Origin: Marsupella aquatica
Taxonomy: Eukaryota > Marchantiophyta
Assembly (NCBI GenBank): GCA_973895155.1
Contig: OZ316897.1
Location: 5,456,001-5,520,000, forward strand
Length of the DNA stretch: 64,000 nucleotides
Reading direction: 5' to 3'
A program made the translations under genes and the position numbers. This document shows positions 10,999 through 20,612 of this stretch, piece by piece. The first letter of the stretch is position 1. Each line of letters starts with the position of its first letter. The notes under the pieces are model-generated. The model did no database searches. It was not told the origin of the DNA and saw only the letters and a list, made by a program, of their open reading frames with translations.

Positions 10999-13900
10999 TT
11001 ACTCAGAAGAATCTGAATCTTCTATTTCTTCCGTCGTATGCCTCTCCTTCTCGTCTCCGTCATTTTCCTCTCCTTGTCCTCCTGAAGCATCATCTCCAAT
11101 AGCATCTCCATCCTCTTCATCTTCAGAGTCAAAATTTAAGACAGAATGAACTTTATCTTTTTGTTTTCTTCCCACATCTTTAGCGGGAGATGAGGAACTG
11201 ACATTCTTTGGAATCAATAAATCCATCCATGTCTTTTCCGCAATCTCAACAAACTCTTTTCGGTTTTCTATACCAAGAATAAAACGTCCACAATAGCCAC
11301 CAGCAACAAATGTACTTCTCGAACCCACAGTCCAGTCCATGACAATGTCACCCGGACGAGTGATTAACTCTAACACAGATTGCATGAACCCAACGGACAA
11401 GCGTCCATTGCCAGCAAACGCTGCTGAAGGAGTTGGATCCTTCTTCACACTCGGGAGACCAATAAGGTTAGTGATAGAAGGATCTTCAGTTGCAGAGAGG
11501 GGTCGAAACTTGGGGTCCTTTGGAACCTTAACCTTTGACAAAACACGACTGAACAGATCCAATCTCAATGTGAAAACCTATGAAATCCCAACAAAGTCCA
11601 TTGTTAAGATGCCGACGATCCAACCAGAAAATCATTCAAATCACGGCATAACAATGAAATTTGGATAGCGCCAGGCGCTAACAAAGAATATCCCCTTAAC
11701 TGAAGGGTAATGAAAACATTTTTAGCTAGCGCTCGGCGCTAACAAAGGACAGCACGAAGAGTGAGAGAATTTACCTGGCAATCACTTCGGGCCATGTACA
11801 TTGGAACTCCCATAACCACGTTCAGGGTTTTCACACACTGAAACTTTTGAGACTCCTGGCTCGCGGCAATGACCTGCGAGATCTGATCATACTCGCCAGT
11901 ATGCAAAATGGCCAATATACCATCATCTGCTAGAAAGGGGTCCATTGCGCGAAAGAATGAACCAACAATTCTGTGATCTGGGGAATTCCATTTTGGAGAC
12001 TTCTTCTCTAAAAGGGATGGACGCAGTCCAGTTGGGAGGTAAACGAATCCAGCATCAACTCCAAATGATCTTATCTTTCCTCCTCTTATGACTCCTTTCT
12101 CCCTTAGACCAAGCAAGACTAGGTCTTTCACCCACTTCTCCACATTTGACACCCAAGCTGGTTTCTGCTCTTTCGTGAACACACTCTCAAAGAAGTCCAT
12201 TACACTGGACTCAACAAAAACATGCCTAGAAGTCTTAGACTTGAACTGTCCAACATCTCGTTGAACACCAGTAGAAGCGACCGAATCCCGAGAGGAAAAT
12301 CCATGATCCGAAGATTTCTTTTTCTTCTTCTTTGTGCTGGTGGCATCTGCAGGTCGCACCATCTTCTCCGTGTTGGGAGGAGTCTGTTCATCAGGGACAT
12401 CTTGTTCCCCCGTATCAGCTTCAGAGACTCTAGGAGTGACAGTCGTCTTTGCATCTTGTGTTTCTTCTCCATCCGATTTCCGTCCACCTAGAAAAAGATA
12501 CAAAAGTTTCCAAGATTACGGTCCACATAACACTAGCGCCGGGCGCTAACCAAATTGCACTCTCGGGTGCTAACCAAATAGACAACTTGATCTGTAGCGC
12601 TTGTCAAAAAAATACAGAATGCCACTGGAAAACAACACAAGCGCCGGGCGCTAACCAAACTGCACAAAAATCAAGCAATAAAGGCACACCAACATATGTG
12701 GCGCTTAACAAAAAGTCACCTAAATATCCAAACTAGTGAAGAGAAAATACTGAATGCCAATGAAAAATAGAAGAATCTCACATTTCTTCCTAGATCTCGT
12801 TGATGGGCTGGTTACTCCAGTGTCTACTTTTGCTTTCGCCCTGGGTTTTCGACTCCTGTCTACATGCAAAACTTCTGTTTCGCAATGTTTCTGCAGCTCG
12901 CTCGCCAAGGCATCTACATCTTCCGATAAACCTTGTTTCATTTCAGAGAGAACTTTCCGAGGCACTAAAGACTTTGATAATTTCATAAATGCATCCTTTT
13001 CAGCTTCATCGAAAGGGGTGTCCCACTTATCTATGTCAAGATACCATGGACAGTGGGTTATCTCCCACAATGAAATTTCACGTGGTGGAACGTCCCCTTC
13101 GGCAGGGTACATTGAGTAAACTTCGCTCCAAGCATCCCCCTCTAGAACGGACCATTTCTGGAATGCAGGAGGGTAAGCCCAAAAATACTCTAGAGAACTG
13201 GTCTCCATGGCCATGTAGAAGCGATACAGATATCTCTTGGCTCGCTTCTGGTTGCGAATGGTATAGTCTTCCTTGTCTCCGTACTTGGACTGCCAAATTG
13301 TGCTAAAAAACTTTGCCTTCACTGTTTCACCGTATGTCTTGAAATCATTGGTGATGTTCAAGACCAATGCTTCAAACGTCTCCACTCCTCCTAGCGTTAG
13401 ACGATCAGCAAGTAGGATCGACTGGACTTGCGAAAGAGATGTCTGTAACATTGCAATTGCAATTCCTTCCACCAAACTCCACATGTGCCATGTATGACAC
13501 CACTGTTTAACAGGGTCATCATTCACACTCGGGGGATGGTAAAATTGTTTTCTGAGCTCGGGTGTACAGTGAGTGACAAGAAGAGTACAGCGCAGTTGTG
13601 GATCCAAGTAGGAGACAACAGTGAATAGACGCGCGCGGTCCATTGTACATACTACAGAGTCCGGCTTCTTTTCTCGTTTGTTCCTCTCCGTAAGAATGTA
13701 CATTTTTGCACAAGTTGACAGAAAATCACCAAACTCTGGGCTTATCAGGGGGTAATCTTGGATGTCTTTATGCTCCACTCCTTCGTTGCCTCCTTCATCA
13801 TGGCAGCATACCGCTTACCAGTCTCTTCAGATGACCACGGGCGACCTTGACTTGCCGCAGCAGCCAAGTCAAGCTTAAATTGAAGTGAATATGACTTAAT

Positions 13901-14929
13901 CTTGTTTTCACACAAGATGTAAACCAATGCTTCCAATGGCATCTGCTTGGTATACCAAGACCCCTTTCTTGTTTTGGCACGAACAGTTTGAAATCGCTTG
14001 AAGCTTTCGGGGTCGATGATCGGCTTGTAGGCCTCCAAGTCATGAGTTAAAATCCTATTGATTCTATCGGCATCGAGAATCCATGATGGTTCCACCACAG
14101 CTTGCCCTAACCTATAAGATATAATGGAAAATATTAGCGCCTGGCGCTAACTAACCTTGCAAAAATCAAGTGCAATCGACCAAATTCAATAGCGTTTATG
14201 CAACTTGAGGAATACTTACTGGTTCACCGTGTGCATAGCCGCTTCAAGCTCAACTAGAGAACCTCGATCTCCCTTAAAAACAGTGCATTGAACACGCGGA
14301 TGGTACTTGATATTGTCTGGATTCTCATTTGTTACTTGGGTCCACGAGTAGAGTCGATGATTCCCGTCAAAAACACAGAACATCTTATCCTTCAGAATGT
14401 GGAAATCTGGATCAGTAGCACATTCTGCTTCAAACAAGTCGTTCTGGGCAACCCAAATAGCATCCCAGGTCTCCCGAATTTCAGGCGTGCAGAATTGAAC
14501 GACTCCTTCTGAATCCGTGGGCTGGACGTAAAACCGCATCCCAATTAAAGAGTTGTACCCAGAGCTCCGAAACGAATCCTTGAGCTTATCGATAGATGCA
14601 CTATTTTTCTGCAAAGTCCGAACGATTTCCATGTGAACAAGCCGACAAAGAGGGATATGCGGCGGCTCTTTCTTCTCCCCTCTGAAATCGACTCCAAACG
14701 ACATTGCGTATTTCTCGATCACAGCATCCATGGAGAGGACTCCCTCGCCCCCGTCCTCCATCACAAAATCTCCGTAAGACTCCATGATGCCTCGTTTTGG
14801 CTTTGGAATCGCCTGACTAATGTTTCGCAAAGAGTTCGACGCAGACGAACGAGTGACTCTCCGAGTATAAACTGATCCGGAGAATGAGGACTCAGATGTT
14901 TCAGAATGGCCAGGAGAATGATTCTCCAT
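10999..14929 (-). CDS. ParB/sulfiredoxin-like domain fused to a DNA-methylase-like domain (spliced)
   Basis: Five exons on the minus strand. Exon 1 is 14929-14220, start MENHSPGHSETS. Exon 2 begins at 14112. Exon 3 ends at 12782, exon 4 is 12487-11775, and exon 5 is 11577-10999, ending DSDSSE. Splice sites are GT-AG and the joins keep frame. Exon 1 holds a ParB/Srx-like core, F-C-V-F-D-G-N-H-R-L (D near residue 188), after a Gly-Tyr-Asn segment. Exons 4-5 resemble a class-beta N4/N6 DNA methylase: a degenerate DPPY site (DAGFVYLP), a strand with LADDGILAILHTGEYD, then at the C terminus the SAM-motif-like DWTVGSRSTFVAGG followed by GRFILGIENRKEFVEIA. Lys-rich and Asp/Glu-rich linkers occur in exons 4 and 5. 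ParB-plus-methylase architectures are known in phages and bacteria. About 1,100 residues. A frame break at the exon 2/3 boundary (near 13760) is unexplained. Confidence 0.75.
11666..12653. repeat. Palindromes in introns of the ParB/methylase-like gene
   Basis: 11666-11680 (TAGCGCCAGGCGCTA) and 11727-11741 (TAGCGCTCGGCGCTA) lie in the exon 4/5 intron. 12534-12548 (TAGCGCCGGGCGCTA) and 12639-12653 (same but first base A) lie in the exon 3/4 intron. None falls in an exon. Confidence 0.93.
14136..14150. repeat. Palindrome near the exon 1/2 intron boundary
   Basis: TAGCGCCTGGCGCTA lies inside the short intron between exons 1 and 2 (14113-14219). The intron is only about 107 bp, so the 15-bp palindrome fills a seventh of it. 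Confidence 0.95.
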
Positions 14930-16111
14930 GTTTGTTTAAGATGCATACACATGGGGAACCCGCACCGCAACGTGCTTCTTGCGTGATGCAACGTTTCTTG
15001 TGGTGCTGTACCGATATGGACGAATGATTGACAACGATCCTAAACGTGCGCAGAGGTCGTTCTAACGATCAAGGAAGACACTATTGCGAAAAGATCTTAT
15101 CTGATATACCCTGTGGCAGACCTACTAAAGGTTGACACTTGTCACATTTTAACTAGTTATAGGTACTCGTGAATATATTTATCCAAGAATTCGTTATAAA
15201 TTGTAACGATAAACGGTCAAAGTTACCGTTTAAAAAGACCGTTTATCTGAGTATTCTACTTCGATCTAATATTAGCGCCTGGCGCTATTATTATGCGAGA
15301 CTAAAATATATCTTAAAATGATGGATTTTAATAATAGCGCCTGGCGCTAGTAACATTGTACTAAAAAATCAAGCGAATGAATGGACTAAAGCGTGAAAGA
15401 TTTTGTAATAAACGGATTCTGTTTCTATAAAGTTTACGAAAGTCCCAGGCGCTATTTTCTTTGTGTGTCAAATATGGCTCAAATGTATAGATTTCAATAA
15501 TAGCGCCCGACGCTAGTAACGAGACACATGAAAAATGGTATATGTTTGGACCCAAAATGTGTAAGTTTCTATAAATAATGTGCGAGTACATCTTGACAAT
15601 TTTATGACTTTTATGATAGCGCCTGGCGCTATTATTATGATAGCTTGTAATCGTGCTCAAATGGATCGATTTTAATATTAGCAAAGGGTAATATTGTCGT
15701 CTGACATAAATAAGGGGGTATTTCCAAGGAAACACAATATATTTCCAAGCAAACCCGAAACCTGTCGTAGGATTTTAACCTGTGTCAGTAACCAAAATGG
15801 TCGATGATCTTTTCTTTTGTTGTTCATTTTTGGGGCTATTTCAGATGTGGACAATGCTAGCGCCTGGCGCTACTATATTACCCCGTTGGTTACAACGTCA
15901 AAACCATTAATTTAACAGTAACTTTCCGCATAATTGATGGTTTTGTCGTTTCTTGAATGGTAAGAAAATCCGTACCCAACGGATCCTATAACCGCTAGAC
16001 GGCTCTTTCCTTTTGAGACTTGGATTTAGAAGAAACCCTCAACCATACAATCTAGATTGATCTTACCATGTATCATTATTTTATGTAGTCGGTTATCTTT
16101 GGGGAGTTAGA
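14930..16111. promoter_or_regulatory. Divergent promoter region between the two genes of element 2
   Basis: The two start codons face away from each other across 1.18 kb of AT-rich DNA without ORFs of note. Five family palindromes are clustered between 15273 and 15872, with a half copy at about 15446. Gene order and spacing make this the shared regulatory region. I do not see a TATA box that I would defend. Confidence 0.65.
15273..15872. repeat. Palindrome cluster in the divergent promoter
   Basis: Copies lie at 15273-15287, 15335-15349, 15617-15631 and 15858-15872 (all TAGCGCCTGGCGCTA) and at 15501-15515 (TAGCGCCCGACGCTA). This is the densest cluster in the element. All centres are pyrimidines on the + strand. 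Confidence 0.95.
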
Positions 16112-19100
16112 ATGTCTCGCATTATTGGAATAACGTGTCCGAATACAGGTGACGTTATGACGATCCCTGTGTCGATTTCCGAAACCAAGAAATGTGTTAG
16201 TGATAATTACCTGTGTGGAAGATTTGGGGTGACGAGAAAACATATTTTGAGTATCAGAACTTTGAACGATGGGCCCGCTCATTTTGATACTGAAGTGGAG
16301 GACGTTGTTTGGAATCTCGAATATGGTGTGGAGTACTTGATTTTCATTCAACTAAGGGACATCGTTCATGTCAAAGTGGAGAGGAACCAGGTCGCTCACG
16401 ATGTGATTGACCTTACGTCTGACGCTGAATGCTCTGAGGGTTCTCCACCAATCTCAAGGGGCGGTGAGGTCAATAAGGAGGGCGGAAGTACCAGTTTGTT
16501 GACGCCCTAGGTACCCCCCGTATTGATTCCGTCGGAGGAGTCTGATGATGGAGACACTCTAACTCGTCCTGTTCTGGTTGTGTATAGAAGAAGCGCACTT
16601 GATGCCTTGTTGAAGTCAACTGGAAAAAGTGAGTTAGCGCGCTTTGTTAGGTCCGAGGCATTCATTCACAAACAGGTTGAATGCTTACCTGTAGAGTACA
16701 ATGGGAATGTCATATTTGAGCTTCCACCTGTTCAAGGTGTTGGCTCGAAAGGGGATCGTCTGCGAAACATGGATCGATGCAAGGACTGCTACCTTTGGAC
16801 TAGAATCCTTCCTACTTCTGCTAATGTCGTTCCGAAGAAGATGTGGGAGTTTGGGAAAGTAAGCTGTAGTGGTTCTCTCGAATGCTGAAATAGAGCATGT
16901 GAGTTTTACACCAGGAATCAAGTCAGAAACTGTAATGGATGGGATGGGACCCCCAAGCTCTCTGGTCAGCATTGTCCTGGGAGGTTTATCGATGCTGGAG
17001 GAATTGTTTGTCGCTATTGCCTTCAAGTTCCATTTTGTGTTGAGTCTTGTCCAGCAAAAATGTTTTATATGTACCCGCAAGTTTTGATCGAAAATGACAC
17101 TGCAAAACACATGTCACGACTTGCAATCCATATAGGAGTGCACAACCATCCATGTCGGAAGGTCTGGTCTAGAAGTGCTGAGAAAATAGCAATAGAAGAA
17201 ATACGGAGACAGCATGAGAAGTCTCCTTCTTCTACACCGTGCGTTTTGAAAAATGAGATCACTGGATCTTTAATGGATGCCGTAGGTGAGTCTGTGGATG
17301 ACATTTCAAAGCTAGAAGAATCAGAAATCTGGAAATCACTTATGCTCGTTTCAATGCCTCAGAAGTTTTCTGCGTTATTTAAGAGCGTTCGCAAAGATCA
17401 GGTTGGTGGAGGTGATTTGGAATATCTGGTTCGCATGCAGAAGAATGTTACGTTTCCATTTCTCCAAAGATATCTTCTTCTTGGGCAGGGCTGTAAAGGT
17501 GATAGAGCGCATATTTCAAAATGACTATCAAAGGTCATGGATCGGGAGTAGATTTACTGCGTCAGATGAAAAAAGGGGGGCCTCTAGAAGGAGCATGGGT
17601 GAGCTTTGACATGATGAAAAGGATGTCGAAAGAATGGAGTACTTTTAGTGCACATGTGTATGACCATAACTATCGAGCTTTGTGCACAATATTTACTTGT
17701 GAACTCAAAGCAGAGGACACTGCATCGCTTGAGAAAGCTTGGAGGTTGATGATCGAAGTCGCTTTGGAGAACGGTTTAAACGGTGTGGAAATCCATGGTT
17801 TCATGGCGGATAACGCTCAGGCGGGATGGATAGCGGTTAGGAATGTCTTCTTTGACGGCCATCCAAACCCGGAGAGAGAGCGATTGGATGCATTCCACTT
17901 TTATCAGTCTTTGCATCGGCACTCTATCGAAGGAGTACTTGAAGAAAAACGTGTTGAACATAGAATCCTTTGGGACAAGTTGCGGAATGCCGCTTCATTT
18001 GTGGAAGCCTACAGGGTTTCACGAGAGATTGATTCATGGTGGAGATCTGGAAATTGTATTCCTGGGAAACTTAGAATGTTGCAAGGATGGATCGCATGGT
18101 GGGTTGTGAGGTGGCGACAGTGGGGAAATTTCATACGTTTGGTGAGTCAATGTATACTAGCGCCTGGCGCTAGTATTAATATTCCTTCTGTAATTGTGAT
18201 ATTTACTGATGTTTTTGCCAGCGCCGGGCGCTAACGAATAGCTTGATAGCTTCTTCAATGTTCACAATGATTATGAAAACATTCATACCTTTCATCCGCC
18301 CATTTTGAAGTTCCGCTTTTTTATTCGATATATTTTACTGAATTTGACAAAACTCTTTTTCAGAGCAAAAGTGCACTTGAAGGGGGGATGATTCCCAATT
18401 GCACTGGTTCTGAAGCTGTTCACGGAATCATGAAAGCATGGCAGGGAAAGAAAATAGTTGGTTTGTTCGAAGGATGTAAGACCGATCACAACAGAGCAAT
18501 CTCACAAATAGCAGCCTATACAGCATATCATGAAGGGCTCCATCGGGGTACTGGTCCTACAGTGTTTGAATTGGCTTTTTGTTTGGCTGACCAGGCAGGG
18601 TCCCCGAAACTCTTCGAAGAAGCCTCTAATATGTTACTCGCAAATGCAGCAGAATTTGATTTGGAGAGGGATTCTCCGTTGAATGGGGATTTTGTGACGA
18701 AGTCTGTGAAAAGAAAAGGTCCGGCGACCGGGAATGTCTCTCCACAAGACTCCCATCGACATGACACGGTTCTCATAACTACGCCAAACACCCGAGGTTG
18801 CAAGAGGAGAAATTTGACCTCAGCCGAGTTTGAGCACATTCCGATACTTAGAACTCCTCCTTCGAATCCAGTTATCGATTGGTCTGAAAGTGGCTCTCCA
18901 GTTTCCCATCATGTCACTCAATCTTCCGAAGTTCCAGAAAGTGTTTCGAACACCACTCCATTCATTCCTGTAGACACTTCACTTTTTGAAGTGGACCCTG
19001 TACCCGGGTCATGGCATTTGCAGAGAGTTTCCAGACACGGTGCTGGACCACAGTGTAATGGGACGTTGTCTGGAAGTTGTGATCGAGATGAGTGTCGTAA

Positions 19101-19857
19101 TCGAATTAAGAAGGTCGGATATCCTTCAAATGCAGGGGTTGTCGGAATAGTCGTCAAAGGTTACCACTTATTCAGAGGTGAACACCATCCAGAGCTTGTC
19201 TGGTTCTGCCCCACTCGTGATTGCTGGAAGAGCCGCCCTCGTCGAGGTATTGTGAACCTTCCTACTTGCCCAGACTTTTTGCCAGTACAGAAAGGCACTC
19301 ATCTTTCAAGTCTGGAGTTGAATTTCCTTAACGAGCAGGGCATTGAAGTCTCGAGAGGAGGTGCTATTTCACGTTGTCCTTCTCCATTTGAACTGAGAAT
19401 CAACATTGACGTTTTCCCTGAAAAGATCGATCTTGCACAAGTCAACATCCGTTTTCGAACAAGAAACGGGCGTGCGATGAGCTCCAGATCAAATCTCACT
19501 CAGGAATATCGTAAAAGGATTGAATCAGCAACGAAAGAAACAATGACTTTGATCAAAACTATGGAAGTTTCATCGGGAAATTCATACGGGAAACGATTCC
19601 AGATACGCACACATGCACATTTACAAACTGCAAATACTTACTGGGTGCAGATTTGCATTTTCCCTTGTTGCTCTTGTGAAGATTTCTTTCATCGACATTC
19701 TCGAGGGAAACCTTTCATGCCATGTAAACACTTGTACTGGGTTTACAAAGTTATCTGCAAGCTTGATCCTATGGACAATATCCTCCCAAGCCAACCGATT
19801 CTTACCATTGCGGAACTGCGTTATATTCTAGGGAGGCAGAATGCTGATGGTTTATAG
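16112..19857 (+). pseudogene. MULE-like DDE transposase with SWIM zinc finger, element 2 (recently inactivated)
   Basis: About 1,170 codons in two exons (16112-18141 and 18364-19857; GTGAGT/TTTCAG intron). The N-terminal half carries a Cys-rich zinc cluster ending VHNHP (near 17150), as in the WRKY/FLYWCH-type fingers of MULEs. The DDE core has VYDHNYRAL (first Asp near residue 517), FMADNAQAGW (second Asp near 566) and IPNCTGSEAVHGIMKAW across the intron, giving the Glu. A second zinc region (WFCPTRDCWKSRPRRG) precedes a SWIM motif, CSC...CKH, near 19672-19730. Breaks are TAG at 16508-16510, TGA at 16886-16888 (the other copy has CGG, Arg) and a 1-bp loss near 17515. It would bind the element ends and catalyse transposition. 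Confidence 0.85.
18158..18233. repeat. Palindromes in the transposase intron, element 2
   Basis: TAGCGCCTGGCGCTA at 18158-18172 and CAGCGCCGGGCGCTA at 18219-18233 lie inside the single intron (18142-18363). The equivalent intron of element 1 has three copies at non-equivalent positions. Confidence 0.93.
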
Positions 19858-20418
19858 GAAGGTTTAGTATTCTAGTTTACGTTCAACGGGTATGTAGGAC
19901 TTGTCGTTTCGTAACGGTAACTTTGTTTTGGTTAGCGCCCGGCGCTAGTAAACAACCTTTGGTTGCTTTTCAACACGGCTCAATCTTTTGTGGGTTGCAC
20001 AAAACACTTAATTTGTTTTTACAATTTTACGGATGTGTAAATTTCATTGTACGGGTAACGGAGATTTCTTTGTATTCAATCGTCACTTGGACTTCAATTT
20101 TGTTAGCGCCCGGCGCTAGACTTCATTTCCTTACTTGGTTTCAGTTTGTAGTCTAGGTCTGAACGTGTGGATTTCTTTCGCATGCATTCTCGAGGATGAC
20201 CTTTTCTTGCCTTAGAAACCGTTATACTCTGATCATTCTGGTAGATGGTGAGCGGGTATTTTGTTAATGATATTTTGTAACGGTATCAAACGCTTGGTTA
20301 GGACTAAGCGCTAGTAAAGGCATCTTCCGATAATTGTCGTTTTCCCCATCTTTTTGAGTTGATGTTGAATTTGACTTCTTTGGTTTGGTCCAAAATTAAG
20401 CCGTTTTTTCTCAATGAT
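19858..20418. other. Right subterminal non-coding region of element 2
   Basis: No gene. It contains TAGCGCCCGGCGCTA at 19933-19947 and 20104-20118 and a half copy (AAGCGCTAG) near 20305. The rest is AT-rich DNA leading into the right inverted repeat. Confidence 0.7.
19933..20118. repeat. Palindromes, right flank of element 2
   Basis: Two perfect copies with central C at 19933-19947 and 20104-20118. Both are followed by A or G after the final TA, like most copies in the family. Confidence 0.95.
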
Positions 20419-20502
20419 AATACCAATTCTCCTGTTTTGTTCAACTATTTTTCCTATTATGATCATCACTGTTTCCTGTTTCCTGTCACGGAGGTCGGGC
20501 CC
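20419..20502 (-). repeat. Right terminal inverted repeat of element 2
   Basis: Read on the minus strand it runs TGACAGGAAACAG, ATCATAATAGGAAAAA, GAACAAAACAGGAGA, matching the left end in the same order. The element stops at GGTCGGGCCC, immediately before GTGCTTGT. Confidence 0.88.
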
Positions 20503-20510
20503 GTGCTTGT
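20503..20510. repeat. 8-bp target duplication of element 2, right (GTGCTTGT)
   Basis: Identical to 8816-8823. The gypsy 5' LTR resumes immediately after it. Confidence 0.92.
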
Positions 20511-20580
20511 CACCTATCCCGATCGTAGCCAGAAACGCGTAGTTTGCCCGAGGAGCCCCTAACTTTAAGTTCGCACGACA
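20511..20580 (+). repeat. 5' LTR of the gypsy element, last part
   Basis: CACCTATCCCGATCG through TTTGCCCGAGGAGCCCC to the terminal CGACA matches the end of the 3' LTR (31915-31984). Together with 8068-8823 it makes an LTR of about 826 bp. Confidence 0.88.
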
Positions 20581-20599
20581 TTGGCGACCATACTGGGGA
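20581..20599 (+). promoter_or_regulatory. Primer-binding site of the gypsy element
   Basis: TTGGCGACCATACTGGGGA directly follows the LTR end CGACA. The TTGGCGAC...CTGGGGA form resembles tRNA-primed sites of plant Tat/Ogre-like gypsy elements. Position and pattern support the call; the primer tRNA was not verified. Confidence 0.7.
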
Positions 20600-20612
20600 T
20601 TCCTTGGGGTGA

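Larger units (their letters stand above)
8824..20502. mobile_element. Element 2: complete 11.7-kb DNA transposon with ParB/methylase-like and MULE-like genes
   Basis: The element is bounded by imperfect inverted repeats (8824-8907 and 20419-20502) and an 8-bp duplication GTGCTTGT, and sits in an otherwise recognisable LTR. It has two divergent spliced genes separated by a 1.18-kb promoter region, long non-coding flanks (8908-10608 and 19858-20418) and 18 copies of the 15-bp palindrome, 13 of them perfect. A DDE transposase with SWIM finger plus an 8-bp duplication fits the Mutator/MULE group (usual duplications 8-11 bp). KDZ/Zisupton-type elements are an alternative. The transposase frame has two stops and a 1-bp deletion, so this copy is probably no longer autonomous. 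Confidence 0.88.

Noticed and set aside
9017-20118. Palindromes as CRISPR repeats, terminator hairpins or tRNA-like elements
   Set aside because: Spacing is irregular (hundreds of bp), there are no spacers of fixed size, the host is eukaryotic, and 15 bp is too short for an RNA gene.
8824-20502. hAT classification from the 8-bp target duplication
   Set aside because: The transposase has the ADN..A, SEAVH...MK and SWIM CxC...CxH arrangement of MULE-like proteins, not the hAT BED/RW arrangement. KDZ/Zisupton remains possible and is mentioned as alternative.
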